Shown here: in pieces, positions 18,057-26,542 of the stretch
Position numbering within the stretch: the first letter of the stretch is position 1
Layout of the letters: every line of letters starts with the position of its first letter
Source of the DNA: Deltaproteobacteria bacterium
GTDB taxonomy: Bacteria; Desulfobacterota; Desulfuromonadia; Geobacterales; Pseudopelobacteraceae
Assembly: GCA_021781535.1 (NCBI GenBank)
Contig: JAJXWO010000004.1
Coordinates: 62,001 to 126,000 of the forward strand
Length of the DNA stretch: 64,000 bases
Direction: 5' to 3'
The notes under the pieces: model-generated
The model's database searches: none
The model's input: the letters and a program-made list of their open reading frames with translations, nothing else
What the model was told of the DNA's origin: nothing
Translations under genes and position numbers: made by a program

Positions 18057-18559
18057 CGTTTATCCTCTGCCGCTTTGCGGGCTTTACGCTGGAATAGTTC
18101 ACGTTTGAGCGTCGAGAGGTGGTCGACAAACAAGATGCCGTCAAGATGGTCAATCTCGTGCTGAAATGCGACAGCGAGCAGGTCTTCCGCTTTCCAGGTA
18201 CGCTCGATGCCATCAATATCGAGCGCTTTGACGATCACCCGGGCATGGCGTTTGACATTGGCGGCATAGTCCGGCACCGAAAGGCATCCTTCTTCTTCGT
18301 AGGTTTCGCCTTCGGCATGGACAATAGTCGGGTTAATGGCGACAATAAGATCCGGTGGTTCATTTTTACCCGAGATATCGATAACAACAACACGCTGGTG
18401 GACGCCGATTTGCGGTGCGGCCAGACCAACTCCCGGCGCAGCATACATGGTTTCAGTCATATCCTGGACAAGTCCCCGGACCGAATCGGTAATAATTGTA
18501 ACCGCGGCGGATTTTTTCTTGAGCTCGGGGTTCGGATAGGTAAGAATGGTGCGAATCAT
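18053..18559 (-). CDS. def: peptide deformylase
   Basis: Peptide deformylase removes the N-formyl group from nascent proteins at the ribosome exit. All three family motifs are present: GVGLAAPQIG (43-52), EGCLSVP (90-96) with metal ligand Cys92, and QHEIDHLDG (133-141) with ligands His134 and His138 and catalytic Glu135. The 168-residue length is usual, with a basic C-terminal tail. It is the first gene of def-fmt-DUF116 and divergent from a small gene at 18654. Confidence 0.97.
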   Translation of the reverse strand: MIRTILTYPNPELKKKSAAVTIITDSVRGLVQDMTETMYAAPGVGLAAPQIGVHQRVVVIDISGKNEPPDLIVAINPTIVHAEGETYEEEGCLSVPDYAANVKRHARVIVKALDIDGIERTWKAEDLLAVAFQHEIDHLDGILFVDHLSTLKRELFQRKARKAAEDKR

Positions 18560-18606
18560 TGTATATCCTTCATTGATGATATAAGTATGTAACGATACTA
18601 TTTTAA

Positions 18607-18614
18607 GGCGATAA
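18607..18614 (+). promoter_or_regulatory. possible sigma-28 -10 element (GGCGATAA)
   Basis: GGCGATAA differs at one base from the FliA -10 consensus GCCGATAA and would start transcription about 33 bases upstream of the 69-residue gene. The -35 region 15 bases upstream reads TGTA, a poor match to TAAA, so the call is weak. It is noted because fliA is in the window and the small protein has a FlgM-like EIS..AR segment. Confidence 0.25.
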
Positions 18615-18653
18615 AATCAATTCCATCTTGAAGTACACACACGAGGTGCGGGT

Positions 18654-18863
18654 ATGACGGATCCTATCAGGGAAATCAGCGGAACTCAGGGTACTTCTGC
18701 AGGAGGGAGCTACAGCGGAGGCAGCTTTTCGGAACATCACAAAAAAAAAGAGGCGGTTGCGCCGCAAATCGATCTCATCGAGATATCCCAGGATGCCCGG
18801 GATCGTTCACACGGCACGACAAAAAAGAGCATTCTGGAGTATCTGAAAAAGCTGCTGGGGTAA
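18654..18863 (+). CDS. small hypothetical protein (69 aa)
   Basis: I do not recognise a family. The protein has a Gly/Ser-rich N-terminal third (GTSAGGSYSGGSF), a charged HHKKK patch, then DLIEISQDARDR and a likely amphipathic C-terminal helix (KKSILEYLKKLLG). The EIS.(E/D)AR-type segment recalls the middle of FlgM and similar small flagellar proteins, but the similarity is short. A ribosome site (GAGGTGCGGG) precedes the ATG. The codon pattern and ribosome site suggest it is real. It is divergent from def and convergent with the HDOD gene. Confidence 0.6.
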   Translation: MTDPIREISGTQGTSAGGSYSGGSFSEHHKKKEAVAPQIDLIEISQDARDRSHGTTKKSILEYLKKLLG

Positions 18864-18893
18864 TCCGGCGGTGCCGCACGGCATATTCCGACA

Positions 18894-19742
18894 TCAATTA
18901 AAAAATCCCTTATCCATTTCATATGCTTCCATGAAAGCAGCCAGAAGAGTCTCTATGCGCTGTTCGTTCAGGCCCAGCCTCTGTGCCGGTATTGTTTGCA
19001 GAAGATCCAGGCCGGTATCCGGTTCACGCATGCCGATTCCCACTTTGTGACAAAACAGGTCGGACAGTCCGACAACACAGGTCAGGTTTATCTGGCAGGG
19101 ATCGCCATCTCCCGGGAAATTAAATGTATGATGATCCAGTACGGCATGCATCAGCATGTCAGGGAAATTCCATTTTTTGATGACCAGCCCGCCAACTTCG
19201 GAATGGGTATATGGATAAACCCGTTGTTCCGCTTCTTCAAAGGAAATCCCGTCATTGTAACAGCGCTGCATGACTTCCTGAAACTGCTGTTTGTTCATGG
19301 TGTTCATGATGATTTTGCCGATGTCGTGGAAAAGCCCGCCAAGAAAAGCCTCTTCTTCACTCACCAGGCGGGTCTCCTTGGCAATCATGCGTGATGCCAA
19401 TCCGGCTCCGAAGGAGTGCTCCCACAGCATTTTTTCGGTCAGTCCATACGGTTGGTAAACCTGTTTGACGGATGCCGCTACCACCAGACTTTTTAACGTG
19501 CCAAAGCCCAGAACAACAATTGCATGGGACAGTGTCTGGATCTGACGCTGGCAACCGTAGAAGGAGGAGTTTGATATCTTCAGCACGCGAGCAGCAACAG
19601 CCGGGTCAGAGGCAACGACTTTCGCCAGCTCCTCAGCAGTAGCTGTTTCACTCTCGATAAGCTGCATGACCTTGGTTGCGACAACCGGGATAGTCGGGAG
19701 GTCGCTGGCGGTCATGATCATTATTTCCAATTCTCTGTTCAT
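18894..19742 (-). CDS. HDOD domain signalling protein
   Basis: A 282-residue single-domain HDOD protein. Visible signatures are LPTIPVVATKVMQLI (15-29), a helix with VVASDPAVAARVLKISNSSFYG (split near Ala50), IQTLSHAIVVLGFGTLKSLV, and GGLFHDIGKIIMN with His139-Asp140. HDOD domains lack most catalytic residues of HD phosphohydrolases and act as regulatory scaffolds in signalling; Geobacter-type genomes have many. The ATG at 19742 has AAGGAAAC just upstream. An ATG at 19775 would add 11 residues without a better site. The partner is unknown. Confidence 0.9.
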   Translation of the reverse strand: MNRELEIMIMTASDLPTIPVVATKVMQLIESETATAEELAKVVASDPAVAARVLKISNSSFYGCQRQIQTLSHAIVVLGFGTLKSLVVAASVKQVYQPYGLTEKMLWEHSFGAGLASRMIAKETRLVSEEEAFLGGLFHDIGKIIMNTMNKQQFQEVMQRCYNDGISFEEAEQRVYPYTHSEVGGLVIKKWNFPDMLMHAVLDHHTFNFPGDGDPCQINLTCVVGLSDLFCHKVGIGMREPDTGLDLLQTIPAQRLGLNEQRIETLLAAFMEAYEMDKGFFN

Positions 19743-20050
19743 TGTTTCCTTAAGCAGCGCATGTTTCTGATGCACGTGCAGTCGTAATATAAAATGAATG
19801 AGTCATTATCCACAAGTTGAGACAAATAATCAAGTATTTAGCCGTCCGGCGCTCATCATTCTCTGCTCGTGGTCCTGTCTTCAGGGTGGACGACTGCTCT
19901 GTATGACAATCAGAGAATTTGGAGAAAACAGCCCGATCATCAGGTGGTTAGTTGTTTTGGGGGGGCAATAGAGCCTAAATTATTGAAATAGTATCAGATG
20001 ATGTGTATAATCCCGCCGCACTACCAAGAGAAATTGAGGACCCTGCCGCT
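19743..20050. other. intergenic region (308 bp) between HDOD and TPR genes
   Basis: This divergent intergenic region holds the start region of the HDOD gene on one side and a good sigma-70 promoter for the TPR gene on the other (19983-20011). I see no small gene, repeat or hairpin terminator in the rest. Confidence 0.6.
19983..20011 (+). promoter_or_regulatory. sigma-70 promoter for the TPR/GH13 unit
   Basis: TTGAAA at 19983-19988 and a perfect TATAAT at 20006-20011 are 17 bases apart, the optimal spacing. The predicted start near 20018 leaves a leader of about 33 bases before the TPR gene's ATG, with GAGGA at about 20036. Confidence 0.65.
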
Positions 20051-21931
20051 ATGAAGATCCTGCTAACATACCTGTTGCTGCTGACTGCAGCACTTCTTTT
20101 AACTGGCTTCACTTGGGGATTCGGCGCTGATCCCTGCAAAAAAGCGCTTGAAACTGCCGGTACTCTTGACACCATTCGCGACGAGGCTCACGTGCGGCAA
20201 ACGGAGGCTGATATTATTGCCCAGTGTCCGGATGGTGCCGCCGCCCATTTTGTCAACGCACTCCAGCAGGAGCGGGTTGGCAACTTTGATGGCGCTATAG
20301 AGGAGTACCGCCGCACCCTGAAGCTCGCTCCTGCTTTTGCGCGAGCCAGCGGAAATCTGGGACTGCTGTATGCCCAGAAAGGAATGAATGATGAAGCATC
20401 GGTTGAGCTGGAACGTGGCCTCGCTTCTGTTCCGAATCCTTTCTACCATAAGGCACTGGCAAAAATTCTTGCGGCGCAAAAAGTCTATCCACTGGCCGCA
20501 TATCATTACAACGAGGCGAGTCGTGAGTTGACCGGTGATGCTTCCATATTTATCGGCCTTGCTGAGATCTACTCTGCGTTAAACCAGCCTGATAAAGCGC
20601 TGGAAGATTATCGAAAGGCTTTGGCTGCTGATCCCGGTTCCTCACGTGCGCATCTGGGTATTGCTTCGATCAATCTGCAGCGGGGCGAGGCTGATAAGGC
20701 ACTTGAAGAACTGAAGCGGGGTGAGGTCTCAGAACCGCAGAATCGAGACATTCACCTGATGCTTGCAGGAATTTACAAAAAGAAGGGCGATGTCAAACAG
20801 GCCGACTACCAGTTGTTGCTCGGGGGCAAAGGCAATCTCACGCAAACTGTCAAAAAAACCGCCGAGCAGACCGACGCGATCAGCACTACCAAAGATATCG
20901 AAAGCCTGAGGAATGCTATCAAGGATCATCCGGAAGATGTGTTTTCATACGAAAAGCTCGGCCATCTCTACCAGGCGGCAGGGAAAGATGCGGAGGCTGT
21001 CCAGGCGTATCGTGAAGCGGCACATCTCAACAGTACGAACAGCGATGTATACCTCAATCTGGGAATCCTGCTCGAGAAAAAGTCCCAGATTGATGAGGCG
21101 GCTGTCGCCTACAAACGAGCAGTCAAGGTTAATCCGGGCAATGCCGAAGCGCATTTGCGGCTGGGTGATCTCCGTTTCTCCCGTGGCCTGTACCAGGAGG
21201 CTGTAGAGCAGTATTCCGAGTTCCTCAAACTGCGCCCTGCAAGCCCGGATATCCACCTTAAGCTGGCCCGGATTTTTGTAAAAATCAAAGAAACCGGACT
21301 AGCTCTTTCTTCGTACAATTCCGTGCTCTCTTACAGTCCGAATGATGGTGATGCCAACAGGGAGATTGCCGCCCTGTACGCTCAAAAAGGAGACAACGAA
21401 AAAGCCGTTGAGCATTATAAAAAAGCGCTTGCCGTTCATAAGGATGACAGCGAGGTGCGTACTGCTCTCATATCCATTTATGTGAAAAACAAGCAGTACG
21501 ACGAAATAACGGCCCTGCTCAAGGAGGCGGCCGAGATCGGCCCCGATGATCCGCTCAATCACTATAAACTGGGGCTGATTTATGATTTTAAAAAAGAGTA
21601 TGACAATGCAATTGCTGCGTACAAAAAAGCGATAGAGTTGAAGCCTGATTATGCGAGGGCGCTCAATGCTCTCGGACGGCTGTATATGAAAACCGGACGC
21701 CTGAGTGAGGCTAAAGAGACACTGGAAGCGGCCAAAAAAGCAGATCCAACCATGGAAGAAACTGCTGTTTTGCTTAATAACATCCGTGACGAGTTTAACC
21801 CTGAACCCCATAAAATTGTCAAAATGAAAAAAGGGAAGAGTCACAAACACAAGAAAAGTTTAAAAAAGACAAAAAAGCGGAAATCCGGTAAGGCTGTTCG
21901 TGCAAGGGGCAAAAAAGCCACAAAAAAATAG
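20051..21931 (+). CDS. secreted/periplasmic TPR repeat protein with highly basic C-terminal tail
   Basis: A 626-residue protein made almost wholly of tetratricopeptide repeats (34-residue units such as YSALNQPDKALEDYRKALAADPGS, split by an atypical stretch near residues 270-290). From the ATG at 20051 it begins with a signal peptide (MKILLTYLLLLTAALLLTG). The ATG at 20003 would bury it. The last 45 residues are dominated by Lys and Arg (KKGKSHKHKKSLKKTKKRK), which could bind phospholipid, peptidoglycan, LPS or nucleic acid. TPR arrays bind partner proteins. It is followed after 68 bases by the GH13 gene and probably shares its promoter. Confidence 0.85.
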   Translation: MKILLTYLLLLTAALLLTGFTWGFGADPCKKALETAGTLDTIRDEAHVRQTEADIIAQCPDGAAAHFVNALQQERVGNFDGAIEEYRRTLKLAPAFARASGNLGLLYAQKGMNDEASVELERGLASVPNPFYHKALAKILAAQKVYPLAAYHYNEASRELTGDASIFIGLAEIYSALNQPDKALEDYRKALAADPGSSRAHLGIASINLQRGEADKALEELKRGEVSEPQNRDIHLMLAGIYKKKGDVKQADYQLLLGGKGNLTQTVKKTAEQTDAISTTKDIESLRNAIKDHPEDVFSYEKLGHLYQAAGKDAEAVQAYREAAHLNSTNSDVYLNLGILLEKKSQIDEAAVAYKRAVKVNPGNAEAHLRLGDLRFSRGLYQEAVEQYSEFLKLRPASPDIHLKLARIFVKIKETGLALSSYNSVLSYSPNDGDANREIAALYAQKGDNEKAVEHYKKALAVHKDDSEVRTALISIYVKNKQYDEITALLKEAAEIGPDDPLNHYKLGLIYDFKKEYDNAIAAYKKAIELKPDYARALNALGRLYMKTGRLSEAKETLEAAKKADPTMEETAVLLNNIRDEFNPEPHKIVKMKKGKSHKHKKSLKKTKKRKSGKAVRARGKKATKK

Positions 21932-21999
21932 TGGCTCGCTGACGGAGGATATCCGTACGAAACATTTCTACCTCCCGGCATCCCGCGACTGGAAATATA

Positions 22000-24900
22000 A
22001 TGACAGCTCCGAGCAGTGCAGATTCCTATTTTCCCTTTGACATCCAGATATCCTTCCATCACTGGCGCTCCCTCGGTTTGGGGCCGCTTTCAGACAGCAT
22101 TAAAGAACGTGGCATTCCCAAGATACAATTTTTCCGGCAACTTGCCTTCAAGCTGAACAACACCCGCCCGCCCGGAGCGGCTGTTGTTCATGCTGGCGAG
22201 CTTAACCTGTATGCATCCCTTCAGAAGACATTGCGCTATCTTATCGATGAAGTTGCACAGGCTCCGGCGTCCTCTCTCCTTATTAACTCACTTGAATCAG
22301 GGGGCTTTGACCCGTCCGGTGAAAATTTGCGCACAACTGCCCGGCGCTTCGTCGAGTTGTTTCCGCCTGCACCGGTTCTACAGGGCGACACCACGCCTGT
22401 TCACTGGCTGGATAACAGCCTGAAAAGCCCGCTACACACGCATCAGATACTTCGTGAACTGCTGCTGCTGAGTGTGGCGGCCGCCAACCCGGCTATCGAA
22501 AGTTTCCGGGAGCTCGTCGATGATCGGGCTCTGGTCGCGTCGTCCCACTACTCGAACATCCTTCAGGCTTTTGACCGCTCCCTGAAGGAGGGTCCGATAC
22601 TTGCCGAAAAAGGGTGCACCCTGATCGAAGCCCTCATGGCGGCGATTACCGCCTCTCCCGACTCCCTGGTCGGCCAGGTTGCCTATCTCCGCCAGCAGTG
22701 GCAGGATGTCTTGCCACTGGAGTTGCTCCATGATGTGGAGGCCGCTCTCGATATCCTGCAGGAGGAGCAGCGGGAGCGCGGCGGTGGCGGGCCGGGGCCG
22801 GCACCTGTGCTGGAATTCCGGCGTGCTGGCGCACCCTCCGGAGATACTTCCGGCCAATCTGGGGCCAATGCAGTATTCCATGGTTTTGATTACCCTGCAT
22901 ATGAGGCATTTTCATCTGATGCCGGCTGGATGTCGCATGTCGTTCTGATGGCCAAGATGGTGTATATCTGGCTCGATCAGCTCAGCCGTACCTACGGGTA
23001 CCCGATCACCCGCCTCGACCAGGTGCCGGACAGCGAACTTGACCAGATGGCTGCCCGTGGGTTCACTGGGCTCTGGCTGATTGGTCTCTGGGAGCGTTCT
23101 CCCGCATCGCAGCGGATCAAACAGATTTGCGGTAATCCGGAGGCAATTGCTTCGGCCTATTCGTTGTACGACTACGAAGTGGCCGCTGATATCGGCGGCT
23201 GGGAAGCACTGGGAAATTTGCGGGAACGTGCCGGCCGTCGTGGTATTCGGATGGCCAGCGATATGGTACCGAATCACACCGGGATCTATTCGCGCTGGGT
23301 GATACAGCACCCGGACTGGTTCGTTCAGGCCGATTATCCCCCGTTTCCGACCTACCAATTTACCGGTGAAGATCTTTCTCACGACAACAATGTCTGCATC
23401 CAGGTGGAAGATGGTTACTGGAACAAGAGCGATGCCGCCGTAGTATTCAAACATTTTGATCGTACCAGTGGCCGTATCCGCTACATTTACCACGGTAATG
23501 ATGGTACGAGCATTCCATGGAACGATACCGCCCAACTCAATTATCTGCTCCCCGAACTGCGCGAGGCGGTTATCCAGACCATCCTGCATGTAGCGCGCAA
23601 TTTCCCGATCATTCGCTTCGATGCCGCCATGACGCTGGCCAAGAAACATTATCAGCGCCTCTGGTTTCCGTTGCGCGGCCTTGGCGGCGGTGTTCCGTCC
23701 CGTGCTGAACATGGCATGAGTAAGGAGGAATTTGATGCCGTCTTCCCGGTAGAGTTCTGGCGCGAGGTCGTCGATCGCGTGGCGGTTGAAGCCCCCGGTA
23801 CGCTGCTGCTGGCAGAAGCCTTCTGGATGATGGAGGGGTATTTCGTCAGGACACTCGGCATGCATCGTGTGTATAACAGCGCATTTATGAACATGCTTAA
23901 ATCTGAAGAGAATACCAAATACCGCACAACCATCAAAAATGTGCTGGAATTTAATCACGAGATCCTCAAGCGTTTTGTCAATTTCATGAACAATCCGGAT
24001 GAAAAAACGGCGGTAGCCCAGTTTGGTTCGCAGGGTAAATATTTTGGCGCGTGTGTATTGCTGGCAACCATGCCCGGTTTACCGATGTTCGGGCATGGCC
24101 AGATTGAGGGCTTCCACGAGAAATACGGCATGGAATACAAGCGTGCCTACTGGGATGAGCAGGTGGACGAGGGGTTGGTACGTGGGCATGAAATGTGGAT
24201 ATTCCCGCTGTTACGCCGCCGCTGGCTTTTTTCGGGATCTGAGAATTTTGTCCTGTATGACTTTCATGCCGGTGATGCAGTTGATGAAAACGTCTTTGCC
24301 TATTCCAACCGGGCCGGTGAACATCGGGCACTGGTGCTCTATCATAACCGTCATGGGGTGACATCCGGCTGGATCAGGGAGTCGGCTGCTTTTGCCGTTC
24401 GCGGTGGTAGTGAAGGGGCTGGCTTGGACAGAACATCTCTTGCCGAAGCGCTTGCAGCAGCTGATGAGGATGAGTGCTACCTGGCGTTCCGTGATCAAAC
24501 CGAGGGGCTTGAATATCTCCGTTCAACACGCGAACTGCGCGAACAAGGTCTGTATGTCGAGCTTAAAGAGTATCAGTTCCATGTATTCATGGATTTCCGG
24601 GAAATCCGCGATGACCGGGAGCGTTCATGGCTGCTGCTGCATACAGAACTGAACGGTTCAGGGGTCACCTCGCTGGAAGAGCAGCGCAAACAGTTGCAGT
24701 ACGCCGAATTGAATGCTGCATTTTCCAACATCTTTGAGCTGTGTACGGAGGTACCACATCTTTTGGACAATGCACCGTTGGTGCAGGCGGTAGATACGTT
24801 TCTTACAATAGCCGGTAGGGTCGGGCCTGTTGCTGCTCGCTCAGTTAAACCTCGCCTATCCGCCGCCAAACCTAAAGTGAAGACTCTCCGGCACAAAAGT

Positions 24901-25521
24901 AATGCTGTGGAGTTTCTCTCCCGTTTTACGGCGGTTAAAACTCATAAAACGACGGCAAATGATGCCCGTCTGCTCAAATCCCGGCTGGAGGCCGTTTTTT
25001 CAGATCAGGCGGCCGAAATCCTCCTGCTGGCCGTGCTGATACTTCGAGAGACTTCATTGGATCCGGTCAGCTGCGGGCTCGATTATACCCTGCTGAAGTT
25101 TGTGCAGCGGGAGGGAGACCACCAGTTCGGCAGCCGTGCCGTTGAACTGGTGGCGGCGCTGCTGGAGTGGTTGCATGTGCGCGGTAGTGCCGATGATAAA
25201 CTTGACCTGAAACTGCTGCAGAGCCTTTTTGAACTCGCAGCATGTCGAAAATATGTATTGATTCATGAAAGCGGCGGGACTGAATGGTTTAATAAGGAAC
25301 GTTTTGAGGAACTGGGCGAGTGGGTAGCGGTATTGAGCCTGATGGAGCGGTACAAGCTGCCGCTCTCTGCCAGAGTCGTTTCAACGATGATGGGCGAGAC
25401 AGAACGTTCTCTGCGCCTGGTGATAGCGCTGGCCCACGAGGTCGGCTATCGCAGCCGCCTGTTTTCTGAACTGCCGGAGAAGGTTTTCCGCCAGCGAGCG
25501 ACGCTGCCTCAGAACCCCTAG
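22000..25521 (+). CDS. large GH13-type alpha-amylase family protein with extra N- and C-terminal domains
   Basis: The 1173-residue protein has a central GH13 (beta/alpha)8 barrel from about residue 310 to 730. Conserved regions are visible: region I DMVPNH (421-426), region II IRFDAAMTLAKKH with nucleophile Asp541, and region III LLLAEAF with acid/base Glu606. Region IV is NFMNNPDEKT, where the usual HD is altered but Asp667 remains. About 300 residues precede the barrel and 440 follow; neither part matches a domain I know. No signal peptide is seen, so it is probably cytoplasmic. The substrate is likely an alpha-glucan, trehalose or maltosyl compound. No other glycogen gene is nearby. Confidence 0.83.
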   Translation: MTAPSSADSYFPFDIQISFHHWRSLGLGPLSDSIKERGIPKIQFFRQLAFKLNNTRPPGAAVVHAGELNLYASLQKTLRYLIDEVAQAPASSLLINSLESGGFDPSGENLRTTARRFVELFPPAPVLQGDTTPVHWLDNSLKSPLHTHQILRELLLLSVAAANPAIESFRELVDDRALVASSHYSNILQAFDRSLKEGPILAEKGCTLIEALMAAITASPDSLVGQVAYLRQQWQDVLPLELLHDVEAALDILQEEQRERGGGGPGPAPVLEFRRAGAPSGDTSGQSGANAVFHGFDYPAYEAFSSDAGWMSHVVLMAKMVYIWLDQLSRTYGYPITRLDQVPDSELDQMAARGFTGLWLIGLWERSPASQRIKQICGNPEAIASAYSLYDYEVAADIGGWEALGNLRERAGRRGIRMASDMVPNHTGIYSRWVIQHPDWFVQADYPPFPTYQFTGEDLSHDNNVCIQVEDGYWNKSDAAVVFKHFDRTSGRIRYIYHGNDGTSIPWNDTAQLNYLLPELREAVIQTILHVARNFPIIRFDAAMTLAKKHYQRLWFPLRGLGGGVPSRAEHGMSKEEFDAVFPVEFWREVVDRVAVEAPGTLLLAEAFWMMEGYFVRTLGMHRVYNSAFMNMLKSEENTKYRTTIKNVLEFNHEILKRFVNFMNNPDEKTAVAQFGSQGKYFGACVLLATMPGLPMFGHGQIEGFHEKYGMEYKRAYWDEQVDEGLVRGHEMWIFPLLRRRWLFSGSENFVLYDFHAGDAVDENVFAYSNRAGEHRALVLYHNRHGVTSGWIRESAAFAVRGGSEGAGLDRTSLAEALAAADEDECYLAFRDQTEGLEYLRSTRELREQGLYVELKEYQFHVFMDFREIRDDRERSWLLLHTELNGSGVTSLEEQRKQLQYAELNAAFSNIFELCTEVPHLLDNAPLVQAVDTFLTIAGRVGPVAARSVKPRLSAAKPKVKTLRHKSNAVEFLSRFTAVKTHKTTANDARLLKSRLEAVFSDQAAEILLLAVLILRETSLDPVSCGLDYTLLKFVQREGDHQFGSRAVELVAALLEWLHVRGSADDKLDLKLLQSLFELAACRKYVLIHESGGTEWFNKERFEELGEWVAVLSLMERYKLPLSARVVSTMMGETERSLRLVIALAHEVGYRSRLFSELPEKVFRQRATLPQNP

Positions 25522-25620
25522 GGTAATAACAGTTCCATGAGTCTGACATTTGATCTGGATGAGTCCGATTTTATGGAACCCGCTTATTGAGTTCTAATGG
25601 TGTTTCATTGTCTGATGCAG

Positions 25621-26523
25621 TTACAGGTAATCAAGTAATGACATTTGTGAAACCTTTGCCGTTGCCGATAAGGAAGCATTGAAGGCTGTTTGCTGTTGAG
25701 ACAGCTCTACAGCCATTTTGGCATAATCCACGTTCTGCGTATTGCCATACACGTCCATCAAGGTGTTCCTGGTGTTTTGGTTAAGTTTAGTCATGCTGTC
25801 TAGTCGCGTCACGCGCGCGGCTACATCACTCACGGCGTTGTTGATCTGGTTGGCCCCAGCCTCGAGGGCCTGCGCCCCTGCCTGGATACCGGTAACATCG
25901 TTGGCCGTCACAGCAGTGATCAGATTGTCGAACGCTGCGAAAATATTGGTTGTACCGTACGGTTTTGAGGCTGCTCCGTCAGCGGTAAGTAGCTGATTGC
26001 CTGGAATATTCAGCTGCTGGGTCGTGCTTGTTCCAATTTCAACTTTGAGCGCAGTCTCGTCACCGGAATAGTAGGGGGAGTTACTGCTGAAAGGGGGTGT
26101 CGTATTATTTGCGCCGCCAAAAATATACTGGTCACCATTTTGCGTATTGCCCATGTCGACCATCTGTTGTTTTAATGCCTGAAGTTGCGAGACAGCGTTT
26201 TGACGCGCAGTCACATCACTGCTGCCGTTGGTTATGGTGGCTACCAGCGTCTTGGCAAGCTGCATGGTGTCTGACATTCCGGTCAGGGCTGTATTGGTGA
26301 TTTGCTGCAAGGTGGATGCCTTTTGGATGTTACTGAGGTACTGGTCACCGGCACTGACTTTGTCGCCGATATCCAACAGCAGCCGGGTATTGATCGGATC
26401 GTCACTGGGACGGTTGACGTTGCTTCCTGTAGAGATCAGCTCACTTATTTTATCCAGCTTGGCCCGTCCCTGCTGGATATTATACAGTGAATTATCCGAG
26501 GTTATATTGGCTGTAATGCGCAT
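25621..26523 (-). CDS. flgL: flagellar hook-associated protein 3 (hook-filament junction)
   Basis: FlgL forms the layer between FlgK and the flagellin filament. The 300-residue protein starts MRITANITSDNSLYNIQQ and has the flagellin-like N-terminal helix with GSNVNRPSDDPI (33-44). It ends with the conserved C-terminal helix (YAKMAVELSQQQTAFNASL) and MSLLDYL. It is the last gene of the flagellar unit, 19 bases after flgK. No fliC, csrA or fliW follows; the next gene is the convergent GH13 gene. Confidence 0.95.
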   Translation of the reverse strand: MRITANITSDNSLYNIQQGRAKLDKISELISTGSNVNRPSDDPINTRLLLDIGDKVSAGDQYLSNIQKASTLQQITNTALTGMSDTMQLAKTLVATITNGSSDVTARQNAVSQLQALKQQMVDMGNTQNGDQYIFGGANNTTPPFSSNSPYYSGDETALKVEIGTSTTQQLNIPGNQLLTADGAASKPYGTTNIFAAFDNLITAVTANDVTGIQAGAQALEAGANQINNAVSDVAARVTRLDSMTKLNQNTRNTLMDVYGNTQNVDYAKMAVELSQQQTAFNASLSATAKVSQMSLLDYL

Positions 26524-26542
26524 ATTAATTCTCCCATTTCTT

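Noticed and set aside
20457-20476. TGGCA...TTGC pattern inside the TPR gene, like a sigma-54 site
   Set aside because: The GG-GC spacing is 11 instead of 10 and the position is within coding sequence.
22912-23958. 348-codon open frame antisense to the GH13 gene
   Set aside because: Shadow of a well-supported coding frame; no domain or start signal.
25537-25590. 17-codon frame (starts MSLTFDLDESDF) just after the GH13 gene
   Set aside because: Too short, with no ribosome site; probably chance, although a translated peptide cannot be excluded.
25660-25680. GCCGATAA, a perfect sigma-28 -10, within flgL
   Set aside because: It is on the antisense strand inside coding sequence with no -35 partner and no gene to serve.
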